A stretch of 8,140 nucleotides of DNA from Candidatus Delongbacteria bacterium (GCA_016784425.1 JADHUQ010000106.1:1-8140), one strand, 5' to 3'; shown: positions 1-6,457, counted from the first letter of the stretch. Notes: a model not told the origin generated them from the letters alone. A program made the numbers and translations.

Positions 1-596
1 GTAACGGATACCACGGTGAGCTGGTGGGGGGGGCCACTACAGCAGGCCTGCTCCATATCGGTGATAATGATCAGGATTGCGCCCTCCTCCCGTCTGAAGT
101 CTTCGACGGATTGCAGGACTTTACTGTCTCCGCCTCTATCCGGATCGAAACCCTGCACACCAGCTGTGCTTCCGGTTTTACACCTGTTCACACACTGCTG
201 AATTGCGGGACACACAGTCTGATCAACACTTTCTGGATCGGTTATCTCCCCCTCACCCATCAGTGGCTGCTGCACATCTACGGCAACAACCTGATCGACT
301 TCTTTCCCCTGCCGGAAGATGTCTGGCTGCATCTCACCTTCAGCCGCAACGGTAACCAGCTGCGTCTCTTTCTCGATGGCTACCTGTTCTACAATCAACC
401 GGCCAGTTATGGGGGGACGGTAGAGGTGGAGCCGGGGGGAGCTGTTATCGGGCAGGACCAGGACAGCTTCGGCGGTATGTTTGAAGCCTGTCAATCCCTG
501 GCAGGTGGAATCGCTTCCCTGCGGGTGTACGAACGGGCATTGTCAGAAGCGGAGGTGTTCCAGCTCTATCTCCAGGATCGGATGGTGTTACCTTGA
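1..596 (+). CDS. LamG/concanavalin-like domain protein, C-terminal part (5' end outside the window)
   Basis: The frame is open from the window edge (first full codon at base 3) to TGA at 594-596, giving 197 visible residues. A GTG at 24 is not a credible start, because the LamG strand pattern begins before it (NGYHGELVGGATTAG). The visible part forms one LamG/jelly-roll domain: an early LPSEVFDGLQDFTVSASIRI strand pair, then WLHLTFSRNGNQLRLFLDG, a glycine-rich turn with AVIGQDQD, and the closing GGIASLRVYERALSEAEV signature. Such domains in bacteria usually bind carbohydrate or act as adhesion modules of secreted proteins. No catalytic residues, membrane segment or C-terminal sorting domain are visible after the LamG fold. 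It lies 34 bases upstream of the PNGase F-related gene on the same strand, so co-transcription is likely. What lies N-terminal is unknown; this could be the tail of a much larger multidomain protein. Confidence 0.8.
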   Translation, partial: NGYHGELVGGATTAGLLHIGDNDQDCALLPSEVFDGLQDFTVSASIRIETLHTSCASGFTPVHTLLNCGTHSLINTFWIGYLPLTHQWLLHIYGNNLIDFFPLPEDVWLHLTFSRNGNQLRLFLDGYLFYNQPASYGGTVEVEPGGAVIGQDQDSFGGMFEACQSLAGGIASLRVYERALSEAEVFQLYLQDRMVLP

Positions 597-622
597 AAAG
601 TCAACCCTTCAGGTTTGATAAT

Positions 623-628
623 GGAGGA
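623..628 (+). promoter_or_regulatory. Ribosome binding site of the PNGase F-related gene
   Basis: GGAGGA ends two bases before the ATG at 631. The spacing is short, but this is the only purine-rich site near a start that leads directly into a signal peptide, so it supports 631 as the start. No obvious terminator or promoter is seen in the 34-base gap after the LamG gene. Confidence 0.65.
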
Positions 629-630
629 AC

Positions 631-3399
631 ATGAAGCAATCCTATCTCCGCTCTCTGCAAAACAGGTCAGTATCCAGTACCGCCGGTCCAGCGGTTTTTT
701 TGCTCCTCATGCTGTTGAACCTGCCGCAGGTATCGCCGGCAGCCACCGGTGACAGCCTGCTGGTACAGACCTTCACCTTCGATTCCATTGCCACCCGGCG
801 GGCGACCTTCCACTTTCCGACCGGTGACCGGCGCTGGGAAAAGATCCAGATGTTCTACACCCTCAAGTGTGATGACGCGACACCGGGCGACTCAAATCCC
901 TGCGGTGAGTGGGATGTAACCACTCATACCTTTGTCCGCCTGCACACCGGTCGGTATGATTCTACCCTGCTGACACATCCCTCTTTTGAAGTTGCCGCTG
1001 AATCGCCGCAGCAACTGGTTTATTCAAATTCACCCCGCTATCACTATTACAGCTACTGGGAGGATCCAGGCTTCAACCGTGGGCAGGTAGTGCCAACACC
1101 ATGGGATCACTATCTATTGCTGGAGGGGGAGGACTTCATCACCGTCCCGGCGGTGGCAGCCGCGGCACTCGATTCCGCGCTGACGATAAGTTGCTGGGTG
1201 AAGGGGGACAGTGAAAGTCAGCCACAGAATGATCAGCTGCTGGAAATGGGAGAAGCGGGGGGAAGGATTGTCAACCTGCATCTGCCCTGGGGAACCGGTA
1301 CCGTTTATTTTGATGCCGGTGGGCGTCTCTCCGGCAATAACAACCGGCTGGAGAAAGCAGCCTCACCCGGCGATTATAAAGGTCGCTGGAACCATTGGGC
1401 TTTCACCAAGGATGTACGTAGCGGAATGATGATGATATACCTTAACGGCAAGTTGTGGCACAGCGCCGGCAACATGACCAAGACTATGCCACCGATCGAA
1501 CAGTTCATCATCGGTGCCAACTGCAATGCGAATGGTGGTTTTTTTGCCGGTGCTGTCGATCAGATTCGGCTTTGGGATGTCGCTCTTGATGGTGAGACGA
1601 TAAAGGGGTGGATGTATCGCACCCTGACACCGGAACATCCGCATTACAAGCACCTCCGGTTGTGCTACGATTTTGAGGGTGCCAGCGGCGGAAAAGTACA
1701 TGACAGCTCACCTCACCACCACCACGGTGTTACCACCGGGCAACCACAACGGCTGCCTTTTGGTCTGAGAGGGAGGGGTGATCTCAAACCGGAACCGGGG
1801 GCAGTGATCCAGGTGGACAGCGTACTGGCGCCGCGGCAGACGGTGAGGTTATACCAGGACCCGCTCCGCCCCGACAGTCTGACCGGGCAGCGTGATCTTT
1901 GGCCAGCTTACGACAGCTGGTTCGACGGTGACGGTCGCTTGTTGTTCACCGAGCCGGCGGAAGATTGTGATACACTGTTTCAAGAGATATACAGCTGGTA
2001 TGGTCCGCCGTTTGAGATTATAGAAAAGTATGAGCTGGCGCGTTTTATCACTCCCTACGGTTTGCGACTCGATCTGGGTGTGGATGGTTTTACCTGGATT
2101 TACGAGGTGACCGATTACGCTCCACTTCTGGCCGGTGAGGTGGATCTGCAGGCTGCCAATGATTTCGAGCTGCTTGACCTCCGTTTTCTATTCATCGAGG
2201 GGGTTCCGCCACACGACCTGATAACCCTCCAGAACCTCTGGCCGGGCGGCAGTTATCGTTATGGTGATCTGGCCGATGATCTGAAATTGACATCGCTGCA
2301 ATTGCAGTTGCCGGATGGTGCGGTGGATTATCGGGTTCGCTCCCGCATCTCCGGCCACGGCCACTTCGGTCCAGAAAACTGCTGCGAATGGGTGCCCAAG
2401 CTGCATCAGCTCTATCTCAACGGCTGGTTGCGTTTTGAATGGGAGGTCTGGAAGAACTGCGGCTTTAATCCGGTCTTTCCCCAGGGGGGAACCTGGCAGT
2501 TCGACCGGGCAGGTTGGTGCCCCGGTACTTTCGTCGATACTTATGACCATGACCTGTCAGCCTATGTGCAGCCGGGTGATGAGATCATCCTCGATTACGG
2601 GATGGAGGCGTATGATCCTGAGAGTGGTGAGGAGGGTGGTTCCTATGTGATCGAACAGCAACTGCTGGCTTACGGTGCCCCCAACTTCCAGTGGGACGCC
2701 GCTGTGATCGATATCCTCGCTCCCAGTGATCACGATGAACACAACCGGTTGAATCCGGTGGCGTTTGACGCGTTGATAAGGATACGCAACAACGGGGCAG
2801 AAACTCTGACCTCACTGCAGATCGATTATGGCCTGGCCGGGCATGAACCTGCTACCTGCCAGTGGACTGGTGAATTGGATTTTCTGGAGACAGCGGATGT
2901 CGTGCTGCCGGTGCAGGAATGGAACGGTGCACTGGAAGGGAAGACCTTTGAGGTAACTGTCAACCGGCCCAATCAGCAAGCAGATGAATATCGCTGGAAT
3001 GACCGCATGACCAGTCGCCTGACAGCGCCCCTCCTGCTGCCGGAACGGTTTATAGTGAAAGTGCAATCACCCGGTTTCGGACGTGCAGCCGACAACAGCT
3101 GGACCATTATCGACAGGCAGGGGACGGTTGTTGCGGAACGGATCAGCTTTATGGATGACAGTACCCACACCGATCGGGTAGTGCTGGAGGTCGGGGCGTA
3201 TCAGTTCAGCTTTATCGATAGCGAGGAGGATGGCCTGATCCGCCACTGGTGGTTGCGGGGGCATGATCCGGATCATATCGGGGAGAACGGCCGGGTGCAA
3301 CTGGTTACGGAAGGGGACAGCCTCCTGCTCGATCTTGGGTATGACTTTGCGGAGAGAGTGGGGGTACAGTTCTGGTGCCTACCGGCACCAGGCGAGTAA
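631..3399 (+). CDS. Secreted PNGase F-related protein with an inserted LamG domain
   Basis: The 922-residue product has a signal peptide (hydrophobic core about residues 20-33, probable cleavage near SPAA at 35-38). The PNGase F N-terminal half begins with QTFTFDS and KIQMFYTLKC and reaches CGEWD (91-95), which matches the CDEWD segment of Flavobacterium PNGase F carrying catalytic Asp60. About 370 residues then intervene, including a LamG domain (about 160-350, with NHWAFTKD and AVDQIRLWDVAL). The PNGase fold resumes at RFITPYG (471-477) and EVTDYAPLL. The C-terminal half has SRISGHGHFG, CCEW (E586, matching Glu206), NP..PQGGTW and DRAGWCPG (625-632). Residues about 690-800 resemble a CARDB/Ig-like domain, and 800-915 form another beta-rich module. 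PNGase F releases N-glycans from asparagine; the actual substrate here is unknown. Unlike many relatives, it lacks a C-terminal sorting domain. The family call is secure; activity is an inference. Confidence 0.9.
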   Translation: MKQSYLRSLQNRSVSSTAGPAVFLLLMLLNLPQVSPAATGDSLLVQTFTFDSIATRRATFHFPTGDRRWEKIQMFYTLKCDDATPGDSNPCGEWDVTTHTFVRLHTGRYDSTLLTHPSFEVAAESPQQLVYSNSPRYHYYSYWEDPGFNRGQVVPTPWDHYLLLEGEDFITVPAVAAAALDSALTISCWVKGDSESQPQNDQLLEMGEAGGRIVNLHLPWGTGTVYFDAGGRLSGNNNRLEKAASPGDYKGRWNHWAFTKDVRSGMMMIYLNGKLWHSAGNMTKTMPPIEQFIIGANCNANGGFFAGAVDQIRLWDVALDGETIKGWMYRTLTPEHPHYKHLRLCYDFEGASGGKVHDSSPHHHHGVTTGQPQRLPFGLRGRGDLKPEPGAVIQVDSVLAPRQTVRLYQDPLRPDSLTGQRDLWPAYDSWFDGDGRLLFTEPAEDCDTLFQEIYSWYGPPFEIIEKYELARFITPYGLRLDLGVDGFTWIYEVTDYAPLLAGEVDLQAANDFELLDLRFLFIEGVPPHDLITLQNLWPGGSYRYGDLADDLKLTSLQLQLPDGAVDYRVRSRISGHGHFGPENCCEWVPKLHQLYLNGWLRFEWEVWKNCGFNPVFPQGGTWQFDRAGWCPGTFVDTYDHDLSAYVQPGDEIILDYGMEAYDPESGEEGGSYVIEQQLLAYGAPNFQWDAAVIDILAPSDHDEHNRLNPVAFDALIRIRNNGAETLTSLQIDYGLAGHEPATCQWTGELDFLETADVVLPVQEWNGALEGKTFEVTVNRPNQQADEYRWNDRMTSRLTAPLLLPERFIVKVQSPGFGRAADNSWTIIDRQGTVVAERISFMDDSTHTDRVVLEVGAYQFSFIDSEEDGLIRHWWLRGHDPDHIGENGRVQLVTEGDSLLLDLGYDFAERVGVQFWCLPAPGE
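679..701 (+). other. Terminator-like hairpin plus T-tract inside a coding region
   Basis: ACCGC (679-683) and GCGGT (691-695) can form a 5-bp stem with a 7-base loop, followed by T residues through 701. It lies within the signal-peptide codons of the PNGase F-related gene, about 50 bases after the start. The T-run is also simply the Val-Phe-Leu codons of the hydrophobic core. It may therefore be a coincidence rather than an attenuator. Confidence 0.25.
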
Positions 3400-3511
3400 G
3401 CCCACGGGTTGGTATGTTAGATTGTAGATTCGATGATTTTGTGCCCTGAGGTATAGAGCGAATGATCCGCTGACTTTTTCTTTCAGGTGTCAGTCTTGTC
3501 CGAAGCCCCCC

Positions 3512-3970
3512 TCACTCCGTCACCCCTCCCCCTTCAACCAGATCACCCGCCCAGATGCCGGTGACATTCTCCGGCCAGTATTCATTGTCGAAGCTGAGAC
3601 TGTAAAATCCATTTCCTTCCCCCGCCTCAGCAGTACCGCTGACCATCAGCTCGAAGGAGGAGTTTTGAAAACCATTGCTTGCCGTTCCACTGGCTGCAAA
3701 TGTGAGTTCATTATCGACCACGGTTGCTGTTCCATTTGTAAAGGGACAGGTGATGCTCAGATCGGCAATGTTGTATTCCCAATTGCCTGCGACAGTTATG
3801 GTGGAATCGGAGAGCAGTGTCAATTCCCAGTCCCCGGCACCTGCACCAAGATCCAAAACCACTTCCCACGCTTCCGAAGCGATTACATCAAGACTATCGT
3901 CCTTGTCTTTCTCGCAGCTGATAAAGACCAGCAGCGCAATCAGCATTACAGGAAGCAGTCCGCGTTTCAT
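3512..3970 (-). CDS. Small beta-rich lipoprotein of unknown function
   Basis: I do not recognise a family. The 152-residue product starts MKRGLLPVMLIALLVFISC, a lipoprotein signal peptide with the lipidated Cys predicted at 19 (lipobox FISC, with a slightly atypical Phe at -3). The Cys is followed by EKDKDD, an acidic/lysine stretch like surface-export signals of Bacteroidota lipoproteins. The rest is predicted to be mostly beta strand, with alternating hydrophobic patterns and two similar SGTA turns (94-97 and 111-114). A longer frame starts at 4015, but ATG 3968-3970 is chosen because it has a good Shine-Dalgarno site and begins the signal peptide. It lies 76 bases downstream of the anti-sigma gene in the same direction, so it may be the last gene of that operon or a target of the sigma factor. 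It converges on the PNGase gene across a 112-base gap (3400-3511) with no convincing terminator. Confidence 0.8.
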   Translation of the reverse strand: MKRGLLPVMLIALLVFISCEKDKDDSLDVIASEAWEVVLDLGAGAGDWELTLLSDSTITVAGNWEYNIADLSITCPFTNGTATVVDNELTFAASGTASNGFQNSSFELMVSGTAEAGEGNGFYSLSFDNEYWPENVTGIWAGDLVEGGGVTE

Positions 3971-3978
3971 ATGCCTGT

Positions 3979-3986
3979 CTCCTTTT
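3979..3986 (-). promoter_or_regulatory. Ribosome binding site deciding the start of the small lipoprotein
   Basis: On the - strand this reads AAAAGGAG, with 8 bases between GGAG and the ATG at 3970-3968. It selects this start over the in-frame start at 4015, which would add 15 residues ahead of the signal peptide. Confidence 0.75.
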
Positions 3987-4046
3987 ATGATTGACCGACT
4001 CCATCGAATACTCACCCTGCGGAAATGGTAGTATAACTGTAGTCAA

Positions 4047-4451
4047 TTATTGCTCATCTAGCAACCCCACCAGATCTACTACCGCGCAGGTCACCGGCTT
4101 CAGGGTGACTGTTTGCGCCCCCCGCGAAACCGCGAAATCACCCATCACTAATACTGAGGGACCGCAAGTTTGGCGTGCTGCAATCAAGCCGGTGGCAAAA
4201 CCGAATACCAGTGCGGCAGCAATCCGCATCCAGACCGTCAGCGTTTGAGACCTCATGGTTGGATAGGGCACTGCCGGGGCGGGGATGGCAGGTTCAACAT
4301 CAGCGAGAGCGTCCGGCAATCTGGTCAGTTCGGCCAGTCGGGCGGTACACTCCTCACACAGCTGGAGATGTTCCTCGACCTGCAGGAATTCCGTTTCAGA
4401 TAAGGTATGCAGAGCATAACCTTCCAGTAAAGCAATAGTCAGGTGGGTCAT
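4047..4451 (-). CDS. Transmembrane zinc-finger anti-sigma factor
   Basis: The 134-residue product has the anti-sigma zinc-finger arrangement HLQLCEEC (H28, C32, C35; HxxxCxxC) in a short cytoplasmic N-terminal domain. A proline-rich linker (about 52-65) and a single membrane segment (about 73-91, LTVWMRIAAALVFGFATGL) follow, then an outer tail of about 42 residues. In this family the N-terminal helical domain binds and holds the ECF sigma factor at the membrane until an envelope signal releases it. The start at 4451 overlaps the sigma gene stop as ATGA, the usual translational coupling of such pairs, and is preceded by GGGGAG. An in-frame start at 4487 would lie deep inside the sigma gene and is less likely. 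The outer tail contains two cysteines (C96, C122), too little to indicate the signal sensed. It most likely inhibits the sigma factor encoded immediately upstream. Confidence 0.88.
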   Translation of the reverse strand: MTHLTIALLEGYALHTLSETEFLQVEEHLQLCEECTARLAELTRLPDALADVEPAIPAPAVPYPTMRSQTLTVWMRIAAALVFGFATGLIAARQTCGPSVLVMGDFAVSRGAQTVTLKPVTCAVVDLVGLLDEQ

Positions 4452-4984
4452 GATTCCACTCCCCTGAGTTTCAGGTATTCCCGGCAACTGTTGATGCCAT
4501 TGTGTAAGCGTGATTTTACGGTTCCGGTTGGTACAGCGAGTATAACTGCTATTTCCGCCAGACTCTGCTGGCCGAAAAACCGTAACTGCAGCACATCCCT
4601 TTGCGCGGGTGGTAATGCAGCCAGTGCACGCGTCAGCCAGAGCTCCCGTTCCGATCGCAACAGATCCAATAATGGCCCGGTTGTGGTGGCCTCCAGCTGA
4701 TCCGGCTCCACCTCATGTAGTCGTTTATCCAGAGAGCTCGTTTTGAGAAGCAGATTTCGCGCGATGCGAAACAGGTAAGCCCGAAAAGAACCAGCATGGT
4801 GCCGTGGTGTAACATTAAAAATACGGACCCAGGTTTCCTGCTGAATCTCTTCCGCGCTATTCCGTCTGCGAGTACTGAACAAGAGCCATTTCCACAGGGA
4901 GGGTTGGTGTCGCGCCGTGAGCTGTCGCCAGGCACCTTCATCACCCGCTTTAGCCTGAAGCAACAGCGCCCAGTCCTCCGTCAT
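4448..4984 (-). CDS. ECF-type RNA polymerase sigma factor
   Basis: The 178-residue product has the two-domain ECF layout and usual length. The sigma-2 domain (about 5-82) includes AEEIQQETWVRIFN (regions 2.2-2.3) and FRAYLFRIARNLLL (region 2.4, -10 recognition). A variable linker follows (about 83-112). The sigma-4 domain (about 113-172) has the sequence LPPAQRDVLQLRFFGQQSL, then a helix-turn-helix AEIAVILAVPTGTVKSRLH that would contact the -35 element. It redirects RNA polymerase to a specific regulon. ATG at 4984 overlaps the upstream lipoprotein stop as ATGA; an in-frame start at 5017 would lie inside that gene and is rejected. AGGGA lies about 8 bases upstream as a moderate ribosome site. 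The next gene is its probable anti-sigma factor. The sigma factor is second in the operon, behind a lipoprotein, rather than first; autoregulation would need a promoter upstream of 6282. Confidence 0.92.
   Translation of the reverse strand: MTEDWALLLQAKAGDEGAWRQLTARHQPSLWKWLLFSTRRRNSAEEIQQETWVRIFNVTPRHHAGSFRAYLFRIARNLLLKTSSLDKRLHEVEPDQLEATTTGPLLDLLRSERELWLTRALAALPPAQRDVLQLRFFGQQSLAEIAVILAVPTGTVKSRLHNGINSCREYLKLRGVES
4459..4464 (-). promoter_or_regulatory. Ribosome binding site of the anti-sigma gene
   Basis: GGGGAG on the - strand lies 7 bases before the ATG at 4451, inside the 3' end of the sigma gene. It supports the shorter start and, with the ATGA overlap, reinitiation by ribosomes finishing the sigma gene. 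Confidence 0.7.
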
Positions 4985-6282
4985 GGCAGCAATCCCTGCT
5001 CCCTGCACCAGTCGCAACCGGCTTCATCCTCCAGCAGTTGACACCAGAGGTTGTTCAACTGTTCGGCCTGCTCCAGCTCGAGCAGTGGCAAAGCCCACAG
5101 GCGATACCAGGTGAAAAGTCCCGGCAGTTGTTCTGGATTATAGCGTTGCAGCTCCTCCAGCAGGTTGACCAGTCCATAAGCATAATTGGTTGCCAGCCAG
5201 CGGGGGGATTGGCTGCGCCGGGCATATTGTAATCCCCAGCTTTGCAGACTGCCGCTGCGGAAGCCGGTCAACCAGACCTCAGTCATTTCCTGCAATTCCT
5301 GCTCACGGTTCTTTTTTGGCGGAGTCACCCGTGTACAAAGACCGATATCACCACCCGCTTTCAGCAGCGGCTCCAGTTGCGGTGAACCGTAGAGGGTGTG
5401 TGCGAAATACACCGGATACCCTTTGACAGCGGCCGCTTCCACCAGCCTGACGATAAGAGTATCGCTCCAGGGAGGGGGTGTCTGTTCCCGGATAGTTTCC
5501 AGCTCGGTCAGATCCATGAATCTGATCAGACCATCCTGGATCAGCTGTTTGAAATACCAGGTTGTGTTCAGCAACGAGCGGTTGACAATGGCAACATCAG
5601 GGCGAATCCCCAGTACCCGTTGTAATACCCAGCCAGGATAAGTGTCGTTGTCGCCGTTGGTGACAAGGATGGCGTCGGGCGGCAACAGCGCCAGCACGTT
5701 GTAGTTGTAATCCATCACCACATCCTGGATGGCGTTCAACTCCAGCAGTTTTGCCAATGCCAGGTTCACCTGCTCCGGTTGACCGTCCTCCAGATAGTTG
5801 ATGACAAGACTGAACCAGGGATCGCTGTACTCCGGTGCCAGTCCGATGGCGCGCTCCAGATACTGTTTGGCGTCCTGGAGCTCCTTACCATGGAAACTCA
5901 TACTGTAGAGATAGAGCAGGGTGGGATTGGCAGGGTACTTCAGCACACCCTTCTCCAACAGTTCCTGGTAATTCTCCTTTCCGGCGTAGCGGGCTGCATA
6001 CATCCAGTTGGCATATGACTCTTCGTATGGGAATACCTGGTAATACTCCCTCCAGGCAGTCGCCAGCTCCTGATAAGTTGCCTGGTCATAGCATACCTGC
6101 CGCATACTGACAATCTTCTCCGGGCGGCTGATGGTGTCCGGTGGGCGGTTGCAACTGCTGATAAGAAAGCTGCTGATCATCAGCAGTAAAAATGTAGTGG
6201 ACGGGCGAACCTTAACGCCTGGTGGCGTTAAGCGAATGGATGAGTGGCTGTGTGAGCTGAAATCTTCCCATCGAAAATTCAT
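4981..6282 (-). CDS. TPR-like lipoprotein with a DUF2723-C-like domain
   Basis: The 433-residue product has a lipoprotein signal with an unusually long n-region: the hydrophobic core is about 31-41 and LISSC puts the lipidated Cys at 44. Residues about 65-185 form helical TPR-like repeats (for example ELQDAKQYLERAIGLAPEYSDPW). Residues about 195-320 contain DAILVTNGDNDTYPGWVLQR, IRPDVAIVNRSLLNT and GYPVYFAHT, which from memory match the soluble C-terminal part of DUF2723 membrane proteins (ILFTNGDNDTFPLWYLQ). The C-terminal 110 residues are helical and include C414, C423 and C426. The start at 6282 has a perfect AAAGGAGG five bases upstream. The stop overlaps the sigma-factor start as ATGA, so the lipoprotein, sigma and anti-sigma genes are translated together. 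Its biochemical role is unknown. As an envelope lipoprotein it could sense or transmit the signal that the sigma pair answers, but that rests on context only. Confidence 0.85.
   Translation of the reverse strand: MNFRWEDFSSHSHSSIRLTPPGVKVRPSTTFLLLMISSFLISSCNRPPDTISRPEKIVSMRQVCYDQATYQELATAWREYYQVFPYEESYANWMYAARYAGKENYQELLEKGVLKYPANPTLLYLYSMSFHGKELQDAKQYLERAIGLAPEYSDPWFSLVINYLEDGQPEQVNLALAKLLELNAIQDVVMDYNYNVLALLPPDAILVTNGDNDTYPGWVLQRVLGIRPDVAIVNRSLLNTTWYFKQLIQDGLIRFMDLTELETIREQTPPPWSDTLIVRLVEAAAVKGYPVYFAHTLYGSPQLEPLLKAGGDIGLCTRVTPPKKNREQELQEMTEVWLTGFRSGSLQSWGLQYARRSQSPRWLATNYAYGLVNLLEELQRYNPEQLPGLFTWYRLWALPLLELEQAEQLNNLWCQLLEDEAGCDWCREQGLLP
6170..6186. repeat. 17-base near-palindrome in lipoprotein signal codons
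   Basis: CTGCTGAT and ATCAGCAG flank a single C, an exact 8-bp inverted repeat with a one-base centre. It falls on the Leu-Leu-Met-Ile-Ser-Ser codons of the TPR lipoprotein signal peptide. A second copy of CTGCTGAT lies at 6155-6162. Repetitive Leu and Ser codons can produce this by chance. Confidence 0.45.
6211..6232. repeat. Perfect 9-bp hairpin near the start of the TPR lipoprotein gene
   Basis: CTTAACGCC (6211-6219) and GGCGTTAAG (6224-6232) are exact reverse complements separated by TGGT. In the mRNA this gives a 9-bp stem with an ACCA loop, about 50 bases after the start codon. It encodes part of the unusual n-region (RLTPPGVK) ahead of the hydrophobic core. No U-tract follows, so it is not an intrinsic terminator. 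It could affect translation or mRNA stability, or be a small palindrome inserted in frame. Confidence 0.7.
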
Positions 6283-6287
6283 GAGAT

Positions 6288-6295
6288 CCTCCTTT
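6288..6295 (-). promoter_or_regulatory. Strong ribosome binding site of the TPR lipoprotein gene
   Basis: AAAGGAGG on the - strand, five bases from the ATG at 6282, is the best Shine-Dalgarno site in the window. It fixes the start despite the long n-region of the signal peptide, in which no other start codon with a ribosome site is visible. Confidence 0.85.
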
Positions 6296-6457
6296 AGCTT
6301 TCAATTGTATAATCATGAAAGCGGCGAAAGGTTCAGCCGGTGCTGAGGAATTTTCCAGTAATGAAAAAAACAACATGTTATGCCAAGACCAAATCTGACG
6401 AAGAATAGTATACGATAATGATGTTATGATAAATAGTTGTAATCTTGATTATGACAA

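Noticed and set aside
3471..3494. CTGAC...GTCAG inverted repeat in the convergent gap as a terminator
   Set aside because: Only a 5-bp stem with a 14-base loop and no T-run after it on either strand.
3665..4031. Two overlapping + strand frames of 109 and 118 codons opposite the small lipoprotein
   Set aside because: The - strand product has a lipoprotein signal and a proper ribosome site; the + strand translations are low-complexity shadows.
4050..4064. TTGCT-CATCT-AGCAA hairpin at the end of the anti-sigma gene as a terminator
   Set aside because: A weak AT-containing 5-bp stem without a U-tract; read-through to the small lipoprotein remains possible.
5018..5041. Sequence upstream of the longer sigma-factor start (5017) as its start region
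   Set aside because: The start at 4984 gives the normal ECF length and an ATGA overlap; the longer start adds 11 residues with no sigma-2 similarity.
6211..6232. Resemblance of GCTTAAC/GTTAAG arms to an integron attC site
   Set aside because: One arm departs from the GTTRRRY consensus, the arms are only four bases apart, there are no L-box pairs, and the element lies inside a gene with no cassette structure.
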